44,573 nucleotides of DNA from assembly GCA_019594055.1 (NCBI GenBank), contig JAFDTY010000004.1:1-44573 (forward strand), read 5' to 3'. The DNA is from Candidatus Haladaptatiplasma halalkaliphilum. GTDB lineage: Archaea > Thermoplasmatota > Thermoplasmata > Halarchaeoplasmatales > Halarchaeoplasmataceae. The notes beneath the pieces are model-generated. The model had not been told where the DNA came from. It searched no databases and was given only the letters and a program-made list of their open reading frames with translations. Positions 1-10,085 of this stretch are shown here, piece after piece; positions within the stretch are counted from its first letter, which is position 1; every line of letters starts with the position of its first letter. The position numbers and the translations under genes are program-made.

Positions 1-497
1 CCGCTCACGTTTCCGTGGGCATACGAGTTCGACACAGTGCCTCTGTTAATTCCTACGAGCCCACCTACATACTCATCACCGGTCACGTCCATGTCCTCCA
101 GCCCCACGTTCTCCACCACACCGCCGCTGCCGACAACACCGAAGAGGCCGATGTAGTTGGTGCCCGGACGGTTGATATACAATCCGGTTACGGTGTGGTT
201 CTGCCCATCAAAGTTGCCTGTAAAAGTACCAACAGGCAACCACCCTGCGCCTCCATCGGCCTGGTCACTGGCATAGTCGTGATACCCCGCATCCTCCGGC
301 CCTAGGTCGTTCATCAACCTGTAATTCCCAGCAAGGTCATCACGCATGTTGTGGAGGTCATGCCATGTATATATCTCGATAACATAGCCCATGAGAGTGT
401 TCGCCCCGACATCACCCTCAAACAATCCACCTATAGTCACACCTGCCGTGCTCACTAAAAGCATCACCGTAATCCCGATTACTAACGTCTCTTTCAT
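1..497 (-). CDS. Secreted GLUG-repeat protein, N-terminal part (runs off the window edge)
   Basis: Minus-strand reading from ATG at 497: MKETLVIGITVMLLVSTAGVTIGG... (signal peptide) then FDGQNHTVTGLYINRPGTNYIGLFGVVGSGGVVENVGLEDMDVTGDEYVGGLVGINRGTVSNSYAHGNVSG, typical GLUG repeat. Absent from ORF track because it is open at the edge. Confidence 0.85.
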   Translation of the reverse strand, partial: MKETLVIGITVMLLVSTAGVTIGGLFEGDVGANTLMGYVIEIYTWHDLHNMRDDLAGNYRLMNDLGPEDAGYHDYASDQADGGAGWLPVGTFTGNFDGQNHTVTGLYINRPGTNYIGLFGVVGSGGVVENVGLEDMDVTGDEYVGGLVGINRGTVSNSYAHGNVS

Positions 498-782
498 GTT
501 ATCGACCGTTCCGCCCTTTTCACTACGTGGCGCATTTAATGTTCATGATGTGTATAATCGGAGAACATAAAAATGTTTTGTTTACTATGACACCGATAAT
601 GATCCGTGTTCGTTCGATTTTTCTCTTCGAAAAATCAAGAAAAAAACCATGGACGGATACCCCCCCTTTTATATCCGTTTCACCCGCTCCGCTCCTGAAA
701 CAAATATATGTTGCAGGAACTCGCTTCGCTCGCTCCTCACACTTTTTTCATTTCTTCCGCTTCGCTCCAGAACTAAAAAAAA

Positions 783-867
783 TGCGGGGGAAGGGATTTG
801 AACCCTCGAAGATCTATATCACAAGGTCCTAAGCCTTGCCCCTTTGGCCATGCTCGGGTACCCCCGC
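783..867 (-). tRNA. tRNA-Leu (anticodon UAG)
   Basis: Minus strand GCGGGGGTACCCGAGC...AAGGCTTAGGACCTT...GGGTTCAAATCCCTTCCCCCGCA: 7-bp acceptor stem, long variable arm, T arm; anticodon loop CTTAGGA. Confidence 0.93.
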
Positions 868-1098
868 GCTTCGAATGCGAATGAGAAAGCGGGTTAGTGG
901 AAATTCCTTTCCACGTCGACCCGCAGTTATGAGCGTTTGCGAATAACGAGGAGTTAGTGGAAATTCCTTTCCACGTCGACCCGCAAGAAGGTGTTGTTAC
1001 GACTTCTGAGGGTGGTTTGGAATCTCTGCTTCCAATCGCCACCCGCGCTTCGAATGGGATTAGAAAGCGGGGAGTTACATAGACAACCCGCGTGTAAC
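868..1098 (-). repeat. Array of hairpin-forming repeats directly upstream of tRNA-Leu (probable structured leader RNA)
   Basis: 33-bp exact direct repeat at 893-925 and 953-985 (60-bp period), each containing GTGGAAA/TTTCCAC; ~31-bp repeat at 863-893 and 1042-1071; hairpin 1010-1044 GGGTGG..TTGGAA/TTCCAA..CCACCC. Confidence 0.8.
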
Positions 1099-1208
1099 CG
1101 ATGTGTTCGGATACCAAACGAGCCGGGAACATGAACTATATACCTAAATATTTATCCCTCGATGACACGCAAAAAGTTTAACTCCCGAAATATATTGTCT
1201 ATCGTATC

Positions 1209-1424
1209 ATGAACAAAGAGGAAAAAAAGTACCTGGAAGATGCTCTGAGAACCAAAAGGCCCCACGAGCGTTTCAACAAAGCCCTGGCCAGGGCCATCAG
1301 GCGCAAGGAGGACGGCAAGGAGGGTTACAAACTGTACATCGATATGATAGGTGAGGTAAGAAAAGTAGCCGCGAAAAAGGGCATATCCGGCGAAGAGGCG
1401 GCCAAACGTATCCTGGGGCGGTAG
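1209..1424 (+). CDS. Small basic hypothetical protein (71 aa)
   Basis: ORF with AT-rich promoter-like upstream sequence; no family recognised. Confidence 0.6.
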   Translation: MNKEEKKYLEDALRTKRPHERFNKALARAIRRKEDGKEGYKLYIDMIGEVRKVAAKKGISGEEAAKRILGR

Positions 1425-1426
1425 TC

Positions 1427-3175
1427 TTACCGTAAAAAGCCTCTGCTACCCCTTATGTACAATACTATGATCAATACCACCAGTAATATCTGCAAGGACA
1501 ACACCAGCCACCGGAGGGATACGGGCTCCGGGTAGATGCTCACATCCACAACCTCTCCGCCACCGGAAGAAACCACTATCTCCCTTTTTACCTCAAGATC
1601 ACCGGAGGTGTACCTCAAAAGAAGGGGATCGCCCTGGGCACAGAAGTAGGGTACGTTCAACGACACGGAATAGTTACCCGGAGAGAAGGTAAAATTTTTC
1701 GCACGGGAGGTGCGCGGATTCATCACGCTGAGAGTCACATCATGCGGAGAATCCATCACCCCACGAACAACGAATGTTCTGTTCAGTTCGATGTATTCGT
1801 GTAAATGGGCCGCCAGGCCACCCTCGTATATCAGGGATACCTCCACACGATGATCACCCAAGCCGTGATAGATGAAGGTGGTACGGTTCTTCAGGGAAAA
1901 TTCCCTCCGGTAAGGACCGTCCCGGGGGATAAAATCTATCTCCACGGATGCGCCATGGAGAGCATGGGATACCCGTGTCTCGAGTAATCCTTCCCCATGG
2001 ATCAGCTCCAGGTCCAAGTAGGGATCCGGAATAATATCCGGTGGACGGATGAAACGCTCCAACCATGGGGACCATCCCAACCTCGAAAATTCCAGGTCGC
2101 CGTACCCGTGGTGGATGCCATGGGTGGGAAAGTAAATCCCTATGCCGTGGGCGTTCCGGGCAGGGTCCCTTTCCAGTGAGTGGACCCTGTGGGCGATAAG
2201 ACTGGAGTTCAACGCTTCCCTTAACATGATACCCGCACGTCCCAGGCGGTGGGAGTCTATACGATGATGCACGTTCATGGTGAAATGGTAAAGGTCCTTG
2301 GGATTGGGGAAGGGTTGGTAGCCCTCGGTCCCTTCCCACGCATCGTGAACTTCCTGATGATAAAGGGGAAGCACCAGTGACAACTCCGATGTGTAATGTT
2401 CGAATTCTTCCACGGGCAGCCTCGATGCGTCTACGGCGGTAAGGGTGGTGGATACGGCGCTATGATTGGCACCCCAATCCACGAACCGGTTCACTATGGC
2501 GGTTGCAAAGTCGGAGGCCTCCATCCCGGGCTCTTCCTTCAACGAGTTCATTATATCGGTGTAGGGCCAACCAGAGATGGGTTCTTCCTTTTCAGAAGCG
2601 ATCATTATACCACAGTGATCTGCAAGTTGGTAGTATACCTCGAACATGCCCATGGTGCACGAATCAAAACCTATTATGTCCAGGTGCAGGCCTTCGAGGG
2701 CCGCCTTCATTTCGGGTAGGGTTAGCAAACTGCCGTCCTCCTCCATGGACATACCCAACCAGCCGTTTCCGTGGCCCCAGAGATTGAGGAAATATCTGCG
2801 GGAAGGAAAATTGGCAGTGGTCCATCGAACGAAATCACCCAGGGTATTACCGTCTGACATGTCCACCTCATGGACCCAGGATGAATTGACCGAGTCCAGG
2901 GGTATATGGTTTATCTTCCCGTCGGCTATCTCCACCAGTCTGCTGTCACCGTAACCCTTCTCATCGGCGAGGACCACCACCGATACCTCACCCCCCATGT
3001 GGACCTTCCGTAAATCCTCGATATCACCCTCTATCATGTCGCTGAGGTCACCCTTGCCACCCATGTAGAACATCAGGGTCCATTCCCTTTCACCGGAGGC
3101 TTCCACACCGGAGTGGGTGATCAATACGGGTGTCAGTATCAACACGATTACCAGCGTTACCGGGATCCTGGGCAT
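1427..3175 (-). CDS. Clostripain-like (C11 family) cysteine peptidase, secreted and C-terminally membrane anchored
   Basis: N-terminal signal peptide; NLWGHGNGW (catalytic His) and IGFDSCTMGMFE (catalytic Cys); C-terminal TM helix followed by RGSRGFLR. Confidence 0.88.
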   Translation of the reverse strand: MPRIPVTLVIVLILTPVLITHSGVEASGEREWTLMFYMGGKGDLSDMIEGDIEDLRKVHMGGEVSVVVLADEKGYGDSRLVEIADGKINHIPLDSVNSSWVHEVDMSDGNTLGDFVRWTTANFPSRRYFLNLWGHGNGWLGMSMEEDGSLLTLPEMKAALEGLHLDIIGFDSCTMGMFEVYYQLADHCGIMIASEKEEPISGWPYTDIMNSLKEEPGMEASDFATAIVNRFVDWGANHSAVSTTLTAVDASRLPVEEFEHYTSELSLVLPLYHQEVHDAWEGTEGYQPFPNPKDLYHFTMNVHHRIDSHRLGRAGIMLREALNSSLIAHRVHSLERDPARNAHGIGIYFPTHGIHHGYGDLEFSRLGWSPWLERFIRPPDIIPDPYLDLELIHGEGLLETRVSHALHGASVEIDFIPRDGPYRREFSLKNRTTFIYHGLGDHRVEVSLIYEGGLAAHLHEYIELNRTFVVRGVMDSPHDVTLSVMNPRTSRAKNFTFSPGNYSVSLNVPYFCAQGDPLLLRYTSGDLEVKREIVVSSGGGEVVDVSIYPEPVSLRWLVLSLQILLVVLIIVLYIRGSRGFLR

Positions 3176-3306
3176 GAAGATTTTAGTTCTTTTTTACTAT
3201 AAATACTTTGCTTTCACGTGTCCTATAGGGGGGAATATTTAAATAGTACGTACATTTAGCTCGTAAGACGCTTGCTTAGAAAACGGGCCTGTAGCTCAGC
3301 CAGGTA

Positions 3307-3334
3307 GGATATAGCATCATGCTTTTCCCTGGAA
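3307..3334 (+). other. Predicted tRNA intron 1 (D-loop)
   Basis: CCAGG (3300-3304) pairs with CCTGG (3328-3332), flanked by bulges TAG and AAA; boundaries may shift 1-2 nt. Confidence 0.75.
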
Positions 3335-3373
3335 AGAGCATCTGGCTTTTAACCAGGTGGTCTGGGGTTCGAT

Positions 3374-3402
3374 AGGAATGCCTACCGGGCACTTCCCGAA
3401 AA
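3374..3402 (+). other. Predicted tRNA intron 2 (T-loop, about position 59/60)
   Basis: Textbook BHB: T stem TGGGG/CCCCA, central helix TTCG (3368-3371)/CGAA (3397-3400), bulges ATA and AAT; leaves a 7-nt T loop TTCGATT. Confidence 0.85.
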
Positions 3403-3423
3403 TCCCCACAGGCCCACTTGGAA

Positions 3424-3445
3424 AGACTATACCCGCAAGGGTAGT
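3424..3445 (+). other. GNRA-capped hairpin downstream of tRNA-Lys
   Basis: GACTA-TA-CCC GCAA GGGTAGTC: 8 bp with a 2-nt bulge and a GCAA tetraloop. Confidence 0.5.
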
Positions 3446-3521
3446 CGGAAAAAAATCGAGATGCAGAGACATGGAGAGAATCCACTATGGATCGCTATAA
3501 ACCAATAATCGGGGGCATAAG

Positions 3522-3779
3522 ATGGGTCGTCTGAACGTTATGAAGCATGCCTTGGTACCCATTCATCGACTGGTTCCTCGGGACGAGGAGGCAGAGATAC
3601 TTGGAAAGCTGAAGGCTAGTAAAGGTCAGTTACCAAAAATACTGAAAGCTGATCCCGTTCTTAAACAACTGATAGAAGAACACGGCGATATAGAAAAGGG
3701 ACGATTGATAGAGATCGAGAGAGTAAGTATGACCGCCGGAGTCTCGAAAGCGTATCGTTTGGTAGTAGAGAGAGAATGA
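3522..3779 (+). CDS. rpoH: DNA-directed RNA polymerase subunit H
   Basis: MKHALVPIHRLVPRDEEAEIL...LPKILKADPVLK; precedes rpoB; TATA-like CTATAAACC just upstream. Confidence 0.93.
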   Translation: MGRLNVMKHALVPIHRLVPRDEEAEILGKLKASKGQLPKILKADPVLKQLIEEHGDIEKGRLIEIERVSMTAGVSKAYRLVVERE

Positions 3780-3801
3780 TACTAAAGGATGTGAAGAAAA
3801 A

Positions 3802-6800
3802 ATGAGAGAATTAGTAGATGCTTTCTTTAAAGATAAAAGCATAGTCAGCCACCACCTGGAGTCCTACAACAATTTCATCCCCACCGCGGACAATCCCAAC
3901 AACAGAGCGCAAAAGATATTGGACAACGTGCGCATAGGTTACGACGACGTTAACTGGGGGATGATATCACTCGACCCCGAGAAGGTAGAGGGGAGAGAGA
4001 TCAAGATCCGTATAGGAAGGAAGAGGACCGAGGACGGGGTCATAGACCAGAACTCGGAGCAGACCATAAAATTGAAAAGGCCGACCATACTTGAGGCCAG
4101 CGGGTCAAAACATCAGCTGACGCCCATGGAGGCGCGATTGAGAGACTTTTCATACGAGGGTGAGCTGGAACTGTGTTTCATCGTGACAGAAGACGGGGTG
4201 GAAAGGGACCCGGAATGGGTGCCCATAGGCAAGATACCGATAATGATAGGTTCCAAGAGATGCAACCTGCACCCCATGAACATCGACAACACTGTCGAGG
4301 AGATCATGGACACGGATACCGAGAGCAAGGAATACGCATCCCTGACCTACGAGGATAAGCTGATCATGCTGGACGAGGACCCTGCGGACCCCATGGGTTA
4401 CTTCGTCATCAACGGAACCGAGAGGAACCTCATGGCAGTGGAGGACATGGCATCCAACCGAGTCATGTGCGAGATCGTCGAGAGGTACGGACGTGAGATG
4501 GAGGTAGTCAAGATATTTTCGCAGAAACACGGCTACCGCGCCCTTACCGTCATGGAGAAGAAGAGGGACGGGATGATACATGTCTCGGTACCCGGTACCA
4601 GGGGTTACATCCCATTGATAATCCTCATCAAGGCCCTCGGCCTTGACAGTAACGAGGACATATTCGATACCATAGTAACGGAACAGGATATGATAAGCAT
4701 AGTCATGGCGAACATAGAGATGTGCGAGGAGGAGGACGAATACTCGCCGGAAGGTGTTTACGATCAGGGTGATGCACTCACCTATCTCGAGCGCAAGTTT
4801 GCCCAGGGACAGGCCGAGGAATACAGAAAACGCAAGATAGATTCGATACTCGACAGGTCGTTGCTTCCCCACCTGGGAGATGAAGAGGAATCGAGGATAA
4901 AAAAGGCGGTGTTCCTGTGCAGGATGGCACGGGGTATGCTGGAGCTCGCAACCGGGAAGAGGACACCCGACGACAAGGACCACTACGCCAACAAGCGTGT
5001 GAAACTCGCGGGAGACCTTGTGGGGGACCTTTTCCGGGTTTCCATAGTCAACCTCCTCAAGGACCTGAAATATCAGCTGGAGAGAAATTACTCCAAGAGG
5101 GGGGAGGTACGCCTCAACTCCGCCATCAGACCTGACCTGATGTCCAACAAGATACAGCACGCCATGGCCACGGGAAATTGGGTGGGTGGACGTACCGGTA
5201 TATCCCAGTTGCTGGACAGGACCACGAACATGAGCGCCATCAGTCACTTGAGAAGGGTCAAATCGCCACTGTCCCGCAGCCAGCCTCACTTCGAGGCCAG
5301 GGAATTGCACCCGACCCAGTGGGGGAGGCTGTGCCCAAACGAAACACCCGAAGGTCAGAACTGCGGGCTGGTGAAAACTTCCGCATTGATAATAGATGTG
5401 TCCAGGGGCGCCGAGCCTCTCGACGTTCTCTGGGTACTGTACGATATTGGTTTGGTCAATATAGAGGAAAGTCGAAAGAATGTGTCCAAGGTATACCTTA
5501 ACGGTGACATCGTCGGCGGTGTGGAGGACCCCTCTTCCTTCGTTGATAATGCCAGAAAGAAGAGAAGGGCGGGCATCCTATCGGATCAGGTGAACATAAG
5601 ATACGACGACAACATGAACGAGGTGGTCATAAATTCCGACGAGGGTAGGGTTCGGAGGCCGCTGCTCATAGTGGAGGACGGAAGGCTGAAGATCACCCTC
5701 GATATATTGAAAGACCTGTCCGAGGGAAGGATAGGCGTCAAGAACCTCTTTGAAAATGGGATGATGGAATGGATGGATACCGAAGAGGAAGAGGATACCT
5801 TCATCGCCATGGAGCCCTTCCAGATGCCGGACACCTGTCCGGGATGCGAAAAGGCCCTGTCCGTTATCGATGTTAGATGGAAGAACATGGGTTGCGGTGA
5901 CGAGCCGAAGCTGGAATGCAAATTGTGCGGCGAGGAGATGACGAGTACCCTCAAACTCCGCAAGGCACATACCCATCTCGAAATCGACCCCGTGATGATA
6001 CTGGGTGCCGCAGCGGGACTGATACCATACGCGCCTCACAACGCCGCACCACGGTGTACCATGGGAGCCAACATGATGAAACAATCACTGGGATTGCCGG
6101 CGGCGAACTACAGGGGGCGGCCGGATACCAGGGAACATCTTCTGCACTACCCCCAGTTATCACTGCTTCAGACCAAGACCATGGAATTCGTCAAGTACAA
6201 TGACAGACCTGCCGGACAGAACTTCGTGGTGGCGGTGATGTCATATCACGGTTACAACATGGAGGACGCCCTGGTGTTCAACAGGGCATCCATCGACAGG
6301 GGGCTGGGAAGATCCAGCTTCTTCAGGACCTACACCACCGAGGAGAGGAGATATCCCGGGGGACAGGAAGACCATTTCGAGATACCCGACCCGGATGTTA
6401 GAGGTGCACGTAGTGACCAATTCTACCAGCATCTGGACGAGGACGGTCTCATAAACCCCGAAGTGAAGGTCAACGGCGGAGATGTCCTGGTGGGCAAGAC
6501 ATCGCCTCCCCGTTTCCTGGAGGAGGACACGGATTTCATGGCACCCCAGAAAAGAAGGGAAACATCGAAGATAGTGCGGCCCAGGGAAAGGGGCTGGGTG
6601 GATTCGGTGATGCTCACGGAATCATCCGATGGCAGCCGGGTGGTAAAGGTGAAGGTGAGGGATCAAAGGATACCCGAGCTGGGGGACAAATTCGCCTCGA
6701 GACACGGACAGAAGGGAGTGATAGGCAAGCTGGTGGAACCGGAAGACCTGCCCTTTGCGGAAAACGGGCTGGTACCCGACCTGATACTCAATCCCCATGC

Positions 6801-7422
6801 TATCCCGTCGAGGATGACCATAGGTCACGTTCTGGAGATGCTGGGTGGCAAAGCGGGATCCATGGAAGGACGGTTCATAGACGGGACCCCCTTCGGAGGT
6901 GAAAGGGAAAGGGCTCTTCGTGAATCACTTAAAAAGGCGGGGTTCAAGCACAACGGCGCCGAGGTATTCTACGACGGCCGATCCGGAAAGATGCTCCAGG
7001 CAGATATATTCGTGGGCGTGATATACTATCAAAAACTACACCACATGGTTTCCGGTAAACTACACATGCGCTCCAGAGGCCCGGTACAGATACTGACCAG
7101 ACAGCCCACCGAGGGAAGATCGAGACAGGGCGGTCTGAGGTTCGGAGAGATGGAACGTGACTGTTTGATCGGTCACGGGGCGGCAATGGTCATCAAGGAT
7201 AGACTCCTGGATCAATCGGATGGTACCACGGAGTACGTTTGCGGAAAACCCAACTGCGGACACATAGCCATGCTGGACAGCAACGGTGAACTGAGGTGCA
7301 CCGTGTGCGGAGAGCGTACCAACGTGCACAAGATACAGACCAGCTACGCGTTCAAGCTGCTGATGGACGAACTTAGGTCACTTGGAGTTACCATGAGACT
7401 GCAACTGGAGGACTTGAAATGA
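3802..7422 (+). CDS. rpoB: DNA-directed RNA polymerase subunit B (single, unsplit)
   Basis: Full-length RpoB with GDKFASRHGQKGVIG, RGPVQILTRQPTEGRSRQGGLRFGEMERD and C-terminal Zn motif. Confidence 0.98.
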   Translation: MRELVDAFFKDKSIVSHHLESYNNFIPTADNPNNRAQKILDNVRIGYDDVNWGMISLDPEKVEGREIKIRIGRKRTEDGVIDQNSEQTIKLKRPTILEASGSKHQLTPMEARLRDFSYEGELELCFIVTEDGVERDPEWVPIGKIPIMIGSKRCNLHPMNIDNTVEEIMDTDTESKEYASLTYEDKLIMLDEDPADPMGYFVINGTERNLMAVEDMASNRVMCEIVERYGREMEVVKIFSQKHGYRALTVMEKKRDGMIHVSVPGTRGYIPLIILIKALGLDSNEDIFDTIVTEQDMISIVMANIEMCEEEDEYSPEGVYDQGDALTYLERKFAQGQAEEYRKRKIDSILDRSLLPHLGDEEESRIKKAVFLCRMARGMLELATGKRTPDDKDHYANKRVKLAGDLVGDLFRVSIVNLLKDLKYQLERNYSKRGEVRLNSAIRPDLMSNKIQHAMATGNWVGGRTGISQLLDRTTNMSAISHLRRVKSPLSRSQPHFEARELHPTQWGRLCPNETPEGQNCGLVKTSALIIDVSRGAEPLDVLWVLYDIGLVNIEESRKNVSKVYLNGDIVGGVEDPSSFVDNARKKRRAGILSDQVNIRYDDNMNEVVINSDEGRVRRPLLIVEDGRLKITLDILKDLSEGRIGVKNLFENGMMEWMDTEEEEDTFIAMEPFQMPDTCPGCEKALSVIDVRWKNMGCGDEPKLECKLCGEEMTSTLKLRKAHTHLEIDPVMILGAAAGLIPYAPHNAAPRCTMGANMMKQSLGLPAANYRGRPDTREHLLHYPQLSLLQTKTMEFVKYNDRPAGQNFVVAVMSYHGYNMEDALVFNRASIDRGLGRSSFFRTYTTEERRYPGGQEDHFEIPDPDVRGARSDQFYQHLDEDGLINPEVKVNGGDVLVGKTSPPRFLEEDTDFMAPQKRRETSKIVRPRERGWVDSVMLTESSDGSRVVKVKVRDQRIPELGDKFASRHGQKGVIGKLVEPEDLPFAENGLVPDLILNPHAIPSRMTIGHVLEMLGGKAGSMEGRFIDGTPFGGERERALRESLKKAGFKHNGAEVFYDGRSGKMLQADIFVGVIYYQKLHHMVSGKLHMRSRGPVQILTRQPTEGRSRQGGLRFGEMERDCLIGHGAAMVIKDRLLDQSDGTTEYVCGKPNCGHIAMLDSNGELRCTVCGERTNVHKIQTSYAFKLLMDELRSLGVTMRLQLEDLK

Positions 7423-10085
7423 TGAGAAGGGGCATAGCCAAGAGGGTCGGGGCCATCCGATTCGCCTACATGTCACCCGATGAGATAAGGAAACTATCGG
7501 CGACCAAGATAATCACACCCGACACCTACGATGACGACGGATTTCCCATAGAGATGGGGTTGATGGACACCCATCTGGGAGTGATCGAACCTGGCCTCAG
7601 ATGTAAAAGCTGCGGAGGAAGGGTGGACCAGTGTTCCGGACATTTCGGGCACATAGAACTGGCCATGCCGGTGATCCACGTTGGCTTTGTGAAGGAGATA
7701 AAGAAATTGTTACGCTCCACCTGCAGCGAGTGCGGAAGGATCCTCATGAGTGATGAGGAACGAGACATGAACATCGGTGAGATGAGAGATCTGGAGAAGC
7801 TGGGAGGCGATTCCCTGGATGTCCGGAAGATGGCAAAGGAGATATCCGGAGATGCCAGGAAAAGCGATATCTGCCCCCACTGCGGGGCACAGCAGCTGAA
7901 GATAATGCTGGATAAACCCACTACCTTCAGGGAGGAGAACACGAAACTTACACCCAAGGAGGTCAGGGCGAGACTGGAAAGGATACCCGACAGGGACCTG
8001 ATACCCCTGGGTTTGAATCCCGAGTTCGTCAGACCGGAATGGTTCGTGCTCAAGGTCCTTCTCGTTCCCCCGGTCACGGTACGACCTTCCATAACCCTTG
8101 AGTCGGGAGACCGCTCGGAGGACGACCTCACCCACAAGCTGGTGGACATACTCAGGATCAACCATCGCTTGAGGGAGAACAGGGATGTGGGTTCACCACA
8201 GCTCATCGTTGAGGACCTCTGGGATCTTTTGCAGTATCACGTTACCACCTATATAGACAACCAGACCTCGGGTATACCACCCGCGCGACATCGCAGCGGA
8301 CGTTCACTTAAAACGCTGATACAGCGGTTGAAGGGCAAGGACGGTAGGTTCAGACAGAACCTCAGCGGTAAGCGGGTCAACTTCTCAGCGAGAACGGTCA
8401 TCTCCCCCGACCCCTGGCTATCCATGAACCAGGTGGGGGTACCGGTGAGGGCCGCCCGGGAGCTAACGGTGCCCATGAAGGTGACGGGTGAGAACATCGA
8501 ATTGATCCGCAACATGGTGTTGCGGGGACCCGAGCCCTGGGACAGGGACAGGTACATACCGGGGGTAAATTACATCATCCGCCCCGACGGTAGAAGGATA
8601 CGCCTTACGGAGACCAACACCGAGACGGTCGCCGAAAAGGTGGAGGTGGGATTCACCGTGGAGAGAGGGCTGATGGACGGTGATGTGGTCCTTTTCAACA
8701 GACAACCTTCCCTGCATCGGATGTCCATGATGGCACACGAGGTAAAGATAGTACCCGGAAAAACCTTCAGGATGAACCTGGCAGTCTGCCCGCCTTACAA
8801 CGCCGATTTCGACGGTGACGAGATGAACATCCATGTCCTCCAGAGCGAGGAGGCGCGGGCGGAGGCAAAGATAATGATGATAGTCCAGGAGCACATACTT
8901 TCACCGCGCTTCGGCGGACCCATAATCGGTGCCATACAGGACCACATAACCGGCCTGTTCTTCCTCACCCACAAGGACCCTCTCTTCACCAGAAGGGAAG
9001 TGGTGAGCATATTCTCCAACCTTGTGATGGAGGGTTCACCGGAGGCCATAGAGGTGGACGGAGAAAGGATGTGGCGGGGCAAGGAGATTTTCAGTCACTT
9101 CTTACCGGAAGGCTTCAATATCCAGCTGCGCTCATCCATATGTGAAAGTTGCGAAAACTGCAAAAAACGCGATTGCGAGAACGATGCCTACGTGGTCATA
9201 GAGGACGGTAAGCTGTTGACCGGCACCATAGACGAACGTTCTGTGGGTGCCTTCAAGGGGTACATCGTGGACAAGATAGCCCGTGACTTCGGAACCTCCG
9301 AGGCCCGATCTTTCATCGATCGCATAACCACCCTTGCCCTGGGCGTTATAACACTCAAGGGATTCACCACATCCATACAGGACGAAGACCTTCCCAGGAT
9401 GGCCATAAGGCAGATAGAGGATACGCTGCAGCAAGCCGAGGACGATGTGAGAAAACTCGCCGAATCGTACTGGAACGGAGAGCTGGAGCAGATGCCCGGG
9501 CGTACACTTCAGGAAACCCTGGAGGTCATGGCACTGCAGAGACTGGGCAAGGCAAGGGACAGCGCAGGTGGCATCGCGAGCAAACATCTCGGGCTCGGTA
9601 ACAACGCCGTAAAGATGGCCAGGACGGGCGCAAGGGCCAGCATACTCAACCTTACCCAGATGGCCGGTGCCCTCGGTCAACAGGCCATCAGGGGAGAGAG
9701 ACCCAGCAGAGGCTACGACAGGAGGACCCTACCTCACTTCGAGAAGGGTGAATTGGGGGCAGGAGCCAGGGGTTTCGTAAGATCATGTTACAAGGAAGGA
9801 TTGAACCCCATCGAATTCTTCTTCCACAGCATGGGTGGTAGGGAAGGACTGGTGGATACCGCTGTTCGAACCAGCAGGTCGGGTTACATGCAGAGAAGAT
9901 TGGTAAACGCCCTGGAAGACCTCATGGTCTACGACGACAAGAGCGTGAGGAATCCGGCGGACACCATAATCCAGTTCGAGTACGGTGAGGACGGCATAGA
10001 CCCCATGCGAAGCATAAAGGGAAAGGCCATCGACATGGACGACATAATCATGGAAATGAACGCGTTAAAGAGAGCGAGGGGATGA
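7419..10085 (+). CDS. rpoA1: DNA-directed RNA polymerase subunit A'
   Basis: [10 protein letters not shown] catalytic motif, [27 protein letters not shown] overlap with rpoB. Confidence 0.98.
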   Translation: MMRRGIAKRVGAIRFAYMSPDEIRKLSATKIITPDTYDDDGFPIEMGLMDTHLGVIEPGLRCKSCGGRVDQCSGHFGHIELAMPVIHVGFVKEIKKLLRSTCSECGRILMSDEERDMNIGEMRDLEKLGGDSLDVRKMAKEISGDARKSDICPHCGAQQLKIMLDKPTTFREENTKLTPKEVRARLERIPDRDLIPLGLNPEFVRPEWFVLKVLLVPPVTVRPSITLESGDRSEDDLTHKLVDILRINHRLRENRDVGSPQLIVEDLWDLLQYHVTTYIDNQTSGIPPARHRSGRSLKTLIQRLKGKDGRFRQNLSGKRVNFSARTVISPDPWLSMNQVGVPVRAARELTVPMKVTGENIELIRNMVLRGPEPWDRDRYIPGVNYIIRPDGRRIRLTETNTETVAEKVEVGFTVERGLMDGDVVLFNRQPSLHRMSMMAHEVKIVPGKTFRMNLAVCPPYNADFDGDEMNIHVLQSEEARAEAKIMMIVQEHILSPRFGGPIIGAIQDHITGLFFLTHKDPLFTRREVVSIFSNLVMEGSPEAIEVDGERMWRGKEIFSHFLPEGFNIQLRSSICESCENCKKRDCENDAYVVIEDGKLLTGTIDERSVGAFKGYIVDKIARDFGTSEARSFIDRITTLALGVITLKGFTTSIQDEDLPRMAIRQIEDTLQQAEDDVRKLAESYWNGELEQMPGRTLQETLEVMALQRLGKARDSAGGIASKHLGLGNNAVKMARTGARASILNLTQMAGALGQQAIRGERPSRGYDRRTLPHFEKGELGAGARGFVRSCYKEGLNPIEFFFHSMGGREGLVDTAVRTSRSGYMQRRLVNALEDLMVYDDKSVRNPADTIIQFEYGEDGIDPMRSIKGKAIDMDDIIMEMNALKRARG

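Larger units (their letters stand above)
3285..3416 (+). tRNA. tRNA-Lys (anticodon UUU) containing two non-canonical introns
   Basis: Exons GGGCCTGTAGCTCAGCCAGGTA / AGAGCATCTGGCTTTTAACCAGGTGGTCTGGGGTTCGAT / TCCCCACAGGCCCA assemble into a canonical tRNA; inserts ~3307-3334 (D loop) and ~3374-3402 (T loop). Confidence 0.92.

Noticed and set aside
893-985. Two 33-bp direct repeats considered as a mini CRISPR
   Set aside because: Only two exact copies, strongly palindromic, with related but diverged hairpin units alongside; no cas genes and no regular spacer set. No CRISPR array seen anywhere in the window.
773-1132. 119-aa minus-strand ORF covering tRNA-Leu and the hairpin array
   Set aside because: Contains the tRNA itself; internal amino-acid repeats are explained by the nucleotide repeats.
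3276-3485. 69-aa minus-strand ORF across tRNA-Lys
   Set aside because: Overlaps the intron-containing tRNA; no coding signal.
4150-5310. 386-aa minus-strand ORF antisense to rpoB (and many similar ORFs across rpoB/rpoA1/rpoA2)
   Set aside because: Shadow ORF of a biased-codon conserved gene; the translation has no recognisable domain and rpoB on the plus strand is unambiguous.
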